A stretch of DNA of 36,977 nucleotides from a virus. Under the pieces are notes generated by a model. That model was not told the origin of the DNA. It ran no database searches and was given only the letters and a program-made list of their open reading frames with translations. The stretch covers positions 1 through 36,977 of the IMG/VR virus record IMGVR_UViG_3300025012_000204. One strand, 5' to 3'. Positions 1 to 5,718 of the stretch are shown piece after piece. Both the position numbers and the translations under genes were made by a program. Positions within the stretch are counted from its first letter, which is position 1; every line of letters starts with the position of its first letter.

Positions 1-146
1 TCTTTACATAAGATTTTTTAAGGTCTATAGTTGAGGGTCTAGTCGTCCCAGTTCAAACCTTTTTGGCGACTCAAAATAACTGAAAAAGGGCCACACTCAA
101 ACTCAAGCGAAAGCAGAGGGGTGGATTAGGCACTCCACAACTAAAA
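1..146. repeat. Terminal repeat, left copy
   Basis: Bases 1-146 recur at 36832-36977 in direct orientation with a single difference (A at 20, G at 36851). Bases 21-146 match exactly, a run of 126. The match runs to both ends of the window, as expected when a circular or terminally redundant genome is written out linearly, giving a unit of about 36,831 bp. The exact run of 126 is also what a de Bruijn assembler with k near 127 leaves at a closed circle, so a genuine packaged repeat is not proven. Confidence 0.9.
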
Positions 147-202
147 AACCGCCAATGACGATTGACGGCTTTTATACCCTTGCGGGCAATGTCCCAGTTC
201 AA
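45..202. repeat. 12-bp direct repeat GTCCCAGTTCAA (45-56 and 191-202)
   Basis: GTCCCAGTTCAA occurs at 45-56 and again at 191-202. On the minus strand the right-hand copy reads TTGAACTGGGAC and begins at the predicted start of transcription of the leftward promoter (about 201). The other copy lies beyond the terminator. It may be a regulator or antitermination site. Chance recurrence is possible for 12 bases in a short region, but two copies flanking a terminator are suggestive. Confidence 0.5.
141..170 (-). terminator. Intrinsic terminator, leftward
   Basis: Read on the minus strand, CCGTCAAT (168-161), loop CGTC, ATTGGCGG (156-149) forms an 8-bp stem with one U-G wobble, followed directly by TTTTTT (148-143). 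On the plus strand the same arms leave a C-A mismatch, so the minus direction is favoured. No minus-strand gene ends here. The only transcript it can stop is one begun at the promoter at 208-236, giving an RNA of about 55-60 nt. Confidence 0.75.
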
Positions 203-207
203 GGTTT

Positions 208-236
208 AGTATGGAGTGTGCCTCGTTCACTGTCAA
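208..236 (-). promoter_or_regulatory. Leftward promoter (candidate late promoter)
   Basis: On the minus strand TTGACA (236-231) and CATACT (213-208) are 17 bases apart, a good sigma-70-type match (6/6 and 4/6). Transcription would start near 201 and run left through a GNRA-capped hairpin (188-175) and the terminator at 145-168, then across the genome junction to the GTG at 36710. The arrangement resembles lambda pR' followed by tR', but no antiterminator gene is recognised. Confidence 0.6.
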
Positions 237-328
237 GCTATTTCTTTATTACCAGTACCAGCCTAAATCTATAGCTCAAGTCAGAAGGGTGATTAGATTT
301 TTAACAATCATAGGCATAAAATAAAATT

Positions 329-637
329 ATGGTTAAGGAGAGATTACCAAAAGAGCTATTCGAGGGTTTAGACGATGATGATATTACCGAGAGAGTTGCT
401 AGGATCGGTCGCTTCTTAATTCTTGAGGAAATGGGTTACTTTGGTGAACAGAGCAATATAATACTAGCTTTAGCTGACGATGAGGGTAGCTGGGTAGCCC
501 AAGTCCGTAGGCGTTTTAGTAATACCTATGGTGATGTAGCTGGTTGTCATCCGGCTGATTTAGAAGTGGCCGCCGAAATGCTGGGCGTCTTTGATGATGT
601 TTATAATGTTGAGGCATTAAAAAACGATGGAGCGTGA
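329..637 (+). CDS. Hypothetical acidic phage protein
   Basis: First gene of the rightward arm, 102 residues, rich in Asp/Glu, not matched to any family I recognise. It has no membrane segment or cysteine cluster. The start is awkward: there is no Shine-Dalgarno site before the ATG, and an AAGGAG sits just after it (335-340) with no start codon at a proper distance. The message may be nearly leaderless, since an AT-rich TAAAAT lies immediately upstream. It overlaps the next gene by 11 bases, so the two are probably cotranslated. Expected role: an early host-interaction or regulatory protein, by position only. Confidence 0.6.
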   Translation: MVKERLPKELFEGLDDDDITERVARIGRFLILEEMGYFGEQSNIILALADDEGSWVAQVRRRFSNTYGDVAGCHPADLEVAAEMLGVFDDVYNVEALKNDGA

Positions 638-830
638 GCGGGTTGACTTTCCTAGAGAGTACCAGTTCCGACCAGAACTTCGATTGTGTTGGCGTGGTTT
701 GGCGATCAGTATATCCGAGGGCTTTATGACGCGTGCCGCGGGTATTGAATTATTAAGGACATTAGACGAGCAAAACCCACTACCACCCGACCAGCACGAC
801 GTTGGCCCGGACGGCAACCTAGCGGCATAA
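627..830 (+). CDS. Hypothetical small phage protein
   Basis: 67 residues, starting inside the end of the preceding gene (11-base overlap) and ending just before a structured non-coding stretch. The N-terminal half is basic (many Arg) and the C-terminal tail is acidic and proline-rich. I recognise no domain. The GAGG about 12 bases upstream is a weak ribosome-binding site, and coupling to the upstream gene is the more likely route. It is probably real because it continues the tight coding layout of the arm and the opposite-strand frames here lack initiation signals. Confidence 0.5.
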   Translation: MERERVDFPREYQFRPELRLCWRGLAISISEGFMTRAAGIELLRTLDEQNPLPPDQHDVGPDGNLAA

Positions 831-835
831 AAATA

Positions 836-895
836 AACTGACGTGGCGAGTGCCGAGAGCTTACTCTGCACCCGCCGGCCGAAGCCTTGTCAGTT
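836..895 (+). ncRNA. Candidate structured RNA, three-way junction
   Basis: The 60 bases fold by eye into three stems. The outer stem is AACTGAC (836-842) with GTCAGTT (889-895), 7 bp. The long arm pairs GGCG, GTGC and AGAG with CTCT, GCAC and CGCC around a CTTA loop, with one A-C mismatch and a 2-nt bulge. A short arm is GGC-CGAA-GCC. It lies in the gap after the gene at 627-830 and upstream of the promoter at 937. A run of five T follows about 8 bases later, so a termination role is possible. It matches no riboswitch or ribozyme core that I can recall; a hammerhead was considered and excluded. Confidence 0.45.
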
Positions 896-936
896 GTACG
901 TCTATTTTTACATAACACCGAAGTGAAAACAAGCCC

Positions 937-965
937 TTGACACGATATAAGCAAGAGCGTAGTAT
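937..965 (+). promoter_or_regulatory. Promoter P1
   Basis: TTGACA (937-942), 17-base spacer, TAGTAT (960-965). The bases before the -10 read CAAGAGCG, as they do in the promoter at 1781-1810. The leader includes a hairpin (TGGGTC/GACCCA arms around 970-990) and AAGGAG (1003-1008) eight bases before the ATG at 1017. The leader string AAGGAGAGCTAAAA recurs before the starts at 1846 and 6085. Confidence 0.75.
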
Positions 966-1016
966 GAGGTTGGGGTCGCTCAAAAAGACCCATAAAAAAT
1001 CTAAGGAGAGCTAAAA

Positions 1017-1262
1017 ATGAGTACTGCAATCGCAGTCAAAGAGTACAACACCGCCGAGTTCGCAATGAACGAAGACGGAGTATTTTTATGCACGCACCCT
1101 GACGCCTACATCGACCAAACCTGTTGCTCGCCGTTTCAAGTTGGCGAGAGCGGCCACGTTGAGTGTGGGTGCGGCGGCGTTGACAGTGTGGTATGCCCGG
1201 CGATCGACTGTACCGGGATTGAAGACCACGAAGTCGATCAACTATTTGAAAGGCTAGGATAA
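1017..1262 (+). CDS. Cysteine-rich hypothetical protein, possibly zinc-binding
   Basis: 81 residues with a strong ribosome-binding site (AAGGAG, spacing 8) and a clear promoter upstream. The middle holds a dense cysteine cluster: CTH, a CC pair, a CGCGG block, then two more cysteines five residues apart, ending in an acidic helix-like tail. Such spacing fits metal binding or a redox role, but I recognise no family. The stop overlaps the next ATG (TAATG), so a 33-residue membrane peptide is translationally coupled to it. It heads the transcription unit that leads into the recombination genes. Confidence 0.7.
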   Translation: MSTAIAVKEYNTAEFAMNEDGVFLCTHPDAYIDQTCCSPFQVGESGHVECGCGGVDSVVCPAIDCTGIEDHEVDQLFERLG

Positions 1263-1363
1263 TGAAAAAATGGTTGTTTTACGCACTTATAGTCATCGAT
1301 GTTATAGTAGTTTACTCAATTATCGAGCGGCCAGACTTATTGATTGGCGGGCTAAATAAATGA
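1262..1363 (+). CDS. Small single-pass membrane protein, 33 residues
   Basis: A short ORF that begins within the stop of the previous gene (TAATG) and ends in an ATGA overlap with the next. It encodes MKKWLFYALIVIDVIVVYSI and then a polar tail (33 residues in all): a lysine pair, one hydrophobic helix of about 18 residues and a short soluble end. Start and stop are both coupled to neighbours with no free space, which supports a real gene despite its length. It could be a lysis-inhibition, superinfection-exclusion or other membrane-modulating peptide; function unknown. Confidence 0.6.
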   Translation: MKKWLFYALIVIDVIVVYSIIERPDLLIGGLNK

Positions 1364-2493
1364 GCTACTTTTACGTTGACGGCGCCTACGAGGCGCGCGG
1401 GCCCATCGGAGCGTACTGTATCGTCTCCGTGCTGGGCGAGAAGCCGCCGACGTGGGAGATAACCCGACTCGAACCGCAGGAAGCCTCACAAGTCGAGTTT
1501 ATAGGTCTACAGGCCGCTATTAAGCTCGCGTCTAGCAATCTACCAGCTAAAGTCTTTTCAGACAGCGTGTGGGCTATAAAACGCCTCAGCGACTATGCCA
1601 AGCGGCTCGATGTTGAGCTTAAGCACGTGCCGGGCCACCTCACAACTCGTAACGATATAGATATGACGGATGACGTCAAAAAACACCACTGGGCGCACGT
1701 TCAAGCCTACCATTTCGTGCAAAATATCGCCCGCGACCTGAATGACAGCCACAACAAAATAAAGGGAATTGAAAATCTACTTGACAAGAAAATAAACAAG
1801 AGCGTACAATCTAAGAGTAAAACAACTAAAGAAGGAGAGCTAAAAATGTCAAGTAAAAGGGTCAAAACGACCAAAATCGAAAAGCAATATACTGATAAAA
1901 AAACTGGTGAAAAAAAGACTATTACCATCGACTACGCCAAAGTCATCGACCGCGTCAACGAGTTTCGCGGAGACAACCCCCGCGGCACAATTAAAACCGA
2001 AATGAAAGTCGTTGATGATTTGGCCACGTTCAGCGCCTACGTTAAAAAAGATAACGCCGACGAGTTTTCAGCCGTCGCCACCGGCCACGCCGTTGCTAAA
2101 GTCGACTTCGGCGAAAAACAGTTTGAGAAGTTAGAGACCGTCGCTGTTGGCCGGGCGCTGGCAATGCTAGGCTACGCTTCAAGCGGTGAGATTGCCAGCT
2201 TTGAAGAAATGGAAGAGTTTACCGCCTACCGCGACCAGAAAATCGAAGAGATTATCGAGAATATAAACGGGTGCCACAACATCCCGGCCCTACGCACCTA
2301 TTTTATGGGGCTAGAAGGCTATATGGCCGAGAGCCGAGTTGTAGCCGCCAAAGATAAGCGCAAGGCTGAACTAATGGAAACTGCTAAAACTCCGCCAGCC
2401 ACGCCACCACAAACAACCAAAAGTGGTGCCGTTAAGCCTGCACCCCACCAAGTTAGTAAACCGACCCAGCCGAAAAAGGTGGCCTCACAATGA
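1360..2493 (+). CDS. RNase H-like domain fused in frame to single-strand annealing protein
   Basis: A 377-residue open frame with two parts. Residues 1 to about 125 look like type-I RNase H: a first strand with YVDGAY (D7), an E in VEFIGLQAAI (E46), FSDS (D68) and a VPGH block (H93) followed by acidic residues. Residues 163-377 are the annealing protein described at 1846. The join (about 126-162) is lysine-rich and its DNA carries a full promoter and ribosome-binding site, so the annealing protein can be made alone. The long form would be a fusion. The start ATG overlaps the previous stop (ATGA). RNase H activity could remove RNA from hybrids during recombination-dependent replication. A lost stop codon or a sequence error at the join is the main alternative. 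Confidence 0.65.
   Translation: MSYFYVDGAYEARGPIGAYCIVSVLGEKPPTWEITRLEPQEASQVEFIGLQAAIKLASSNLPAKVFSDSVWAIKRLSDYAKRLDVELKHVPGHLTTRNDIDMTDDVKKHHWAHVQAYHFVQNIARDLNDSHNKIKGIENLLDKKINKSVQSKSKTTKEGELKMSSKRVKTTKIEKQYTDKKTGEKKTITIDYAKVIDRVNEFRGDNPRGTIKTEMKVVDDLATFSAYVKKDNADEFSAVATGHAVAKVDFGEKQFEKLETVAVGRALAMLGYASSGEIASFEEMEEFTAYRDQKIEEIIENINGCHNIPALRTYFMGLEGYMAESRVVAAKDKRKAELMETAKTPPATPPQTTKSGAVKPAPHQVSKPTQPKKVASQ
1781..1810 (+). promoter_or_regulatory. Promoter P2, internal to the RNase H/annealing-protein ORF
   Basis: TTGACA (1781-1786), 18-base spacer, TACAAT (1805-1810), inside the open frame that starts at 1360. The bases before the -10 (CAAGAGCG) match promoter P1. AAGGAG (1832-1837) lies eight bases before an in-frame ATG at 1846, in the shared leader AAGGAGAGCTAAAA. 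This is as strong an initiation signal as any in the window and argues for independent expression of the downstream half. Confidence 0.75.
1846..2493 (+). CDS. Single-strand DNA annealing protein (ERF/Rad52-like), internal start
   Basis: 215 residues from an internal ATG in the frame of the ORF at 1360. The core block EKLETVAVGRALAMLGY resembles the ETSAxGRAL signature of phage ERF-like annealing proteins, preceded by a beta-rich stretch (FSAYVKKDNADEFSAVATGH) and followed by an acidic helix and a Pro/Lys-rich tail. Such proteins anneal complementary strands and work with a 5'-3' exonuclease, and the next gene is a YqaJ-type exonuclease overlapping by ATGA. Together they form a Red-like recombination pair, likely needed for genome circularisation or concatemers in a phage without its own polymerase. 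The family assignment rests on the motif and the neighbour. Confidence 0.65.
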   Translation: MSSKRVKTTKIEKQYTDKKTGEKKTITIDYAKVIDRVNEFRGDNPRGTIKTEMKVVDDLATFSAYVKKDNADEFSAVATGHAVAKVDFGEKQFEKLETVAVGRALAMLGYASSGEIASFEEMEEFTAYRDQKIEEIIENINGCHNIPALRTYFMGLEGYMAESRVVAAKDKRKAELMETAKTPPATPPQTTKSGAVKPAPHQVSKPTQPKKVASQ

Positions 2494-3233
2494 AAATAGT
2501 AGACTTACGTCAAACATCGCCGCAGTGGCACGAGTTCCGCAAAGGTAAAGTTACCGGCACCCGGCTCGGGGAGATATGGGCCGCGCGGCAGTACACCAAA
2601 GACGATCTAGTTAAGCTGTTCGAGAGCAAAAAAGTAGAGTTTAAGAAGTCAGCTAAAAAAGCCGACTTGGAATTGTTGCTCAATGACGAAGACAAGGCTG
2701 TACTAGCCTCTCAAGCCGAGAAAAAGCTAGAGTTCTACCAGTTAATCGCTGACTACTTAGCTGTCGACCGCGACGACGAAAATCGTATGGACAGGGGCTT
2801 ACGCCTCGAAGACGAGGCCGCTCAAGCCTTCGCCAAAAAGTACAAGAAAAAGCTCGAAGTGGTTGGTTGTTGCGTCTCTGACGCTGATCAGCGCATAATC
2901 AACAGCCCGGACAGGCTCATAACACCTAAGAAGGCCGGCGAGTACACCGAAGCTGTCGAGATTAAGTGCCTAAAGTCCGCCCTACACTTGCAGGCCGCCA
3001 TCGAAAATAAGATACCGGAAGAGTATTTTACCCAAAAAATACAGTATTTTGTGGTCAATGAAAAACTGCAAACGCTGTACTGGGTGTTCTACGATCCGGC
3101 TATCCCATCACTGCCAATGCACGTAATAGTAGTAACGCGCAAAGAGCTCGGCGACTGGCCGGAGATTATGCTCCGCTTCCAGTTAGCCCAGCTTAAGGAA
3201 ATGGACAGCGTGCTAGAAAAGTTGGCGTTCTAA
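2490..3233 (+). CDS. YqaJ-type viral recombinase / lambda-exonuclease-like nuclease
   Basis: 247 residues. Visible motifs: the N-terminal WHEFRKGKVTGTRLGE block, E107 in GLRLEDEA, D141 in SPDRL, the E157-x-K159 pair in AVEIKC, and the Q182/Q185 motif YFTQKIQYF. All are hallmarks of the YqaJ/lambda exonuclease branch of the PD-(D/E)XK fold. It would degrade 5' ends to leave single strands for the annealing protein encoded just upstream (ATGA overlap). Unusual is a charged insert of about 35 residues (34-70) that reads like a helix-extension-helix (SAP/HeH) DNA-binding motif, ending KKADLELLL. The stop overlaps the next start (TAATG). Confidence 0.85.
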   Translation: MKIVDLRQTSPQWHEFRKGKVTGTRLGEIWAARQYTKDDLVKLFESKKVEFKKSAKKADLELLLNDEDKAVLASQAEKKLEFYQLIADYLAVDRDDENRMDRGLRLEDEAAQAFAKKYKKKLEVVGCCVSDADQRIINSPDRLITPKKAGEYTEAVEIKCLKSALHLQAAIENKIPEEYFTQKIQYFVVNEKLQTLYWVFYDPAIPSLPMHVIVVTRKELGDWPEIMLRFQLAQLKEMDSVLEKLAF

Positions 3234-3589
3234 TGAAAGCTAAACGGCCCCGCATATTCCAAGTGCCGGCAATACTGGACGGCGTCAGCCCGCTAAAAGA
3301 CGGCGGTATGAGCCTGCGCTTCCACAGCCAAGAGATAACTACCTACAACAAAACCAAGCTGTTGAACTTCTATCAAGTCTTCGGCTGGCTCCAATTTAGC
3401 GATCACGAAATTAACATACTGCCGGGCAATGCGCCGGTGCGCGAGACTGGGGCTAGAACGCCCTCACAGCGACTACGAGGGGCTATTATGGTACTACACA
3501 GCCAAAAGTACCCTGACATTCCGGCAGAAGTTTTTTACGAGCAAACTATGGAAAAAATTATAGGTCGGGTAAAAGAGGAACTGACGTGA
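3233..3589 (+). CDS. Conserved phage protein of recombination modules, function unknown
   Basis: 118 residues, coupled to the exonuclease by a TAATG overlap. The C-terminal half has TPSQRLRGAIMVLHSQ and then EVFYEQTMEKIIGRVKEEL. This pattern is familiar from a small protein often found next to annealing-protein and exonuclease genes in phages, where it also begins with a statement-like strand pair (ILDGVSPLKDGGMSLRFHSQE). No catalytic motif is evident. Its position suggests an accessory role in recombination or replication. The family memory is mine and unverified. Confidence 0.6.
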   Translation: MKAKRPRIFQVPAILDGVSPLKDGGMSLRFHSQEITTYNKTKLLNFYQVFGWLQFSDHEINILPGNAPVRETGARTPSQRLRGAIMVLHSQKYPDIPAEVFYEQTMEKIIGRVKEELT

Positions 3590-4119
3590 TTAAAAAAATA
3601 TGCCTGAATTGTAACTCGGTATTTTCCGTGCACCCATCTCTTATCAGAGTGAAGCATTGCTCAAAAGAATGTTACTGGGCGCGAAAAACAGGCTCTAGCC
3701 GGCCTGAAAGTGTAAAACTGAAAATTAGCGCCACAATGAAGCGTAAGGGTCTTCACGGGCCAATCAGGTGTGGCTCGGACAGTAATTTTTGGTGTGGTGG
3801 CCGGAGCTTGCTAAAAAGCCTACGCCAGCAGTTGATGATGAGGGCTGAATATAAGAACTGGCGGAAAGCTGTTTTTGAGCGAGACAATTATACTTGTACT
3901 AACTGCGGGGCAACCGGCATTAAATTAAACGCCGACCACTCTCCGTTCGCTTACTCTGTTATAGTGAACTGGTTTAATGGAATTAAGTCGGTCGAAGACC
4001 TACTAAAAATCGAGTTCCTTTTTGATGTAGAGAACGGCCAGACATTGTGCGAGCCGTGCCATTGGCAATTTGGCAACAAAAATTGGATTAGGAGTAGCTA
4101 TGCACCCCAGAACGCTTAA
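3586..4119 (+). CDS. HNH endonuclease with N-terminal zinc ribbon (homing type)
   Basis: 177 residues from a GTG start overlapping the previous stop (GTGA). The N-terminus has a CLNC...HCSKEC zinc ribbon, then a Ser/Lys helix (SVKLKISATMKRKG) like the small DNA-binding modules (NUMOD type) of phage homing enzymes. The C-terminal half carries the HNH core: YTCTNCG, the ADHS catalytic block and TLCEPCH. The fold predicts a metal-dependent double-strand nickase or endonuclease. It is free-standing between recombination-module genes, as homing endonucleases commonly are. A role in replication or packaging is less likely because a packaging HNH normally sits beside TerL. Confidence 0.85.
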   Translation: MIKKICLNCNSVFSVHPSLIRVKHCSKECYWARKTGSSRPESVKLKISATMKRKGLHGPIRCGSDSNFWCGGRSLLKSLRQQLMMRAEYKNWRKAVFERDNYTCTNCGATGIKLNADHSPFAYSVIVNWFNGIKSVEDLLKIEFLFDVENGQTLCEPCHWQFGNKNWIRSSYAPQNA

Positions 4120-4525
4120 AGCAAAAGTAGAGCGCGTGCTCAAAGACTACCCAGAGACAAGAGATAGCGACATCAAACTGCGACAACAGATAATTCGCAA
4201 CTACTACCGCAATAGGATTACTTATGTGGGTAACGAAGAAGCCTTATTATTCCGAGATGAGTTCGATGTACCAACCCAAGAGCCAGTCAAACGATGGCGG
4301 GCCAAGTTTCAGAACGAGTTTAACGAGTACCTACCGACCGACTGGAAGGTGGCCAAACAGCGCGGCATTGAGCGCAAGAAGTGGGAAGAGGCGCTAGGCT
4401 ACAGCCGTGACCCAGCAGTTGTGCGCGAACAAAAGCAGATGATCTCCGAGACTCAGCCACCTAAGTTTGATGGCGAGCAAGGGGCTCTGTTCAACGTGCC
4501 ACCCAAACGGAGACTGATTATATGA
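4100..4525 (+). CDS. Conserved hypothetical phage protein
   Basis: 141 residues. I chose ATG 4100 because GGAG (4091-4094) precedes it at 5 bases; an upstream TTG at 4070 in the same frame lacks a signal and lies deeper in the HNH gene. The N-terminus (VERVLKDYPETRDSDIKL) and the block VKRWRAKFQNEFNEYLPT resemble a small basic/acidic helical protein common in phage early regions. It shows no catalytic motif. The C-terminus overlaps the next start by ATGA, giving an operon with the CAP-domain gene. Confidence 0.6.
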   Translation: MHPRTLKAKVERVLKDYPETRDSDIKLRQQIIRNYYRNRITYVGNEEALLFRDEFDVPTQEPVKRWRAKFQNEFNEYLPTDWKVAKQRGIERKKWEEALGYSRDPAVVREQKQMISETQPPKFDGEQGALFNVPPKRRLII

Positions 4526-5007
4526 AGCAGGCTTTTATTTACGGCCCGATATTGCTGATAGTGCTGTTTACCGGTTTTTTCTACGGCCGTTTTAGCTCTA
4601 CACCCAAGCCCACCGACTTTTCGGTGGCCAGCGAGCAATCACAACTCGACTACATTAACAAAATCCGCGCTGACCATAAAATACCGGCTCTGAGATACGA
4701 CGCCGGCCTAGATAAAACTGCCATCCTGAAAGTCCAAGATATGATTAAGCGCCACTACTGGGCTCACACCACACCGGACGGCGAGAGATTCTACATACTT
4801 GCCGAGAAGATTCGACCCGGCCTAAAATACTATGGTGAAAATCTTGGGGAGTGTTTTAAGTCAAATGATGATTTATTTGCCGCTTACACGGCCTCAGAAG
4901 AACACCTAACAAGTATAATTGACCCACACTACAGCCTTTTTGGCGCCGCTACACTTTGGGATGACCAAAAGCACTGCTTCATTAATAGCAATGAGTTTGG
5001 CGGTTAA
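4522..5007 (+). CDS. Membrane-anchored CAP-domain protein (YkwD/SCP-like)
   Basis: 161 residues: an N-terminal hydrophobic anchor (about 5-22), a short linker, then a CAP domain. Family marks are visible in order: the helix INKIRADHKIPALRYDAGL, H82 in YWAHTTPDG, E106 in GENLGE, and E127-H128 in SEEHL, i.e. all four cavity residues of the CAP superfamily. In bacteria such domains sit outside the membrane, and their biochemical role is poorly settled. A cell-surface location after infection is expected. Phage-borne CAP genes are uncommon; superinfection exclusion or envelope remodelling are plausible but unproven. The start overlaps the previous stop (ATGA). Confidence 0.8.
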   Translation: MKQAFIYGPILLIVLFTGFFYGRFSSTPKPTDFSVASEQSQLDYINKIRADHKIPALRYDAGLDKTAILKVQDMIKRHYWAHTTPDGERFYILAEKIRPGLKYYGENLGECFKSNDDLFAAYTASEEHLTSIIDPHYSLFGAATLWDDQKHCFINSNEFGG

Positions 5008-5033
5008 TAACTAACAAGATAAGAGAGGGTAAA

Positions 5034-5351
5034 ATGGTCAGAATACTAACTAAGAAGGCTTATGAAAGCATAAAATCGCGACAACGACGACACTGGTCTA
5101 TCGAAGCAATAACTAATCACTTAGACTGGTCAGATCGTACTATTCGCCGGGTTTTCAAGAGTGCGGACTGGGCTGGGTATCGCCGGGCTAGGTGGGCCGA
5201 GAGCAGGCGTATGACTATAGCCCGCGCTGAGAGGCGTGGAGCTTTCGCCCACAGTGCCGACGGCACTACATCCGGTATTTACCACATAACCGGAGACAAG
5301 ACCGTCCGGCCAAAACACAAAGGGTTTTTCGCTCGACTGTTCGGAAAATAA
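5034..5351 (+). CDS. Helix-turn-helix DNA-binding protein
   Basis: 105 residues, strongly basic. Residues about 20-50 read as a helix-turn-helix: WSIEAITNHLDWSDRTIRRVF, with the turn between NHLDW and SDRT, followed by an Arg-rich helix and a C-terminal Lys/Phe tail. The ribosome-binding site GAGAGGG lies just upstream of the ATG. It is the only clear sequence-specific DNA-binding candidate in the early arm, so it may regulate the promoters here, but resolvase-like or structural roles are possible too. No dimerisation or effector domain is visible. Confidence 0.6.
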   Translation: MVRILTKKAYESIKSRQRRHWSIEAITNHLDWSDRTIRRVFKSADWAGYRRARWAESRRMTIARAERRGAFAHSADGTTSGIYHITGDKTVRPKHKGFFARLFGK

Positions 5352-5388
5352 CACGTATACTAAATTAACGTAAGCGGAGATTTTGAAA

Positions 5389-5718
5389 ATGCACAACTTA
5401 GAACTTGCTGGCCTGTTTGTGCTGGCGACTATCATAGCTGGTGTCGCCGCCGGCGTAATTTACGGCCTGACAACATACTTTCGAGTGCGAACGATAGGTA
5501 AACTGAATAAGACAATGGGTGGCCGCTCGTATCTTTTACTGACTGGCTCGCCAGAAGGAGTGAAGCAGGCGTATGATATTTGTATAGCCGTCCTCAACAG
5601 AGTGGAAGCAGTACAAACTAATAAAAGCGAAGCACAGATAGGCATAGCAGATGACGAACCCACCGAACCGGCACCAAGCACAGAAGAAACTACTGAAAAA
5701 AAGACACCACGATCCTAA
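5389..5718 (+). CDS. Single-pass membrane protein with acidic cytoplasmic tail
   Basis: 109 residues from ATG 5389 (GGAG at 5376-5379); a TTG two codons earlier is possible. One hydrophobic helix (about residues 6-29, GLFVLATIIAGVAAGVIYGL) is followed by a soluble part with a small globular-looking segment (GRSYLLLTGSPEGVKQAYDI) and a tail rich in Glu, Pro and Thr. I recognise no family. Residues 40-70 may be a small alpha/beta fold. The gene overlaps the next one by 68 bases in another frame. Confidence 0.55.
   Translation: MHNLELAGLFVLATIIAGVAAGVIYGLTTYFRVRTIGKLNKTMGGRSYLLLTGSPEGVKQAYDICIAVLNRVEAVQTNKSEAQIGIADDEPTEPAPSTEETTEKKTPRS

Larger units (their letters stand above)
1..328. other. 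Non-coding divergent control region
   Basis: No convincing gene lies in these 328 bases, which join across the repeat with 36711-36831 to make about 450 bp between the leftward late operon (start 36710) and the rightward early arm (start 329). I see a minus-strand promoter at 208-236, a minus-strand intrinsic terminator at 145-168, a small GNRA hairpin at 175-188, a 12-bp direct repeat (45-56 and 191-202), and related blocks GGCACTCCA near 128-137 and TGGAGTGTGCC at 212-222. A rightward promoter for the gene at 329 is not obvious. The best candidate is TAGATT (294-299), 17 bases, TAAAAT (317-322), which would give an almost leaderless transcript. Confidence 0.7.

Noticed and set aside
41-75. 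tRNA-3'-end-like string (GTCCCAGTTCAAACC followed by GGCGACT) in the terminal repeat
   Set aside because: The T-stem arms do not pair and no matching acceptor or anticodon arm lies upstream. With no integrase present, an attP/tRNA interpretation is not supported.
836-895. Hammerhead-type ribozyme or tRNA for the three-stem element
   Set aside because: The hammerhead core would need unpaired CUGANGA and GAAA segments; here CUGAC is paired. There is no T-arm or anticodon arm of tRNA size.
5130-5435. Minus-strand ORFs of 60-100 codons in the early arm (for example 5130-5435, 724-1029, 1707-1928)
   Set aside because: They lie opposite genes with good starts and operon-like overlaps, and none has a ribosome-binding site or promoter.
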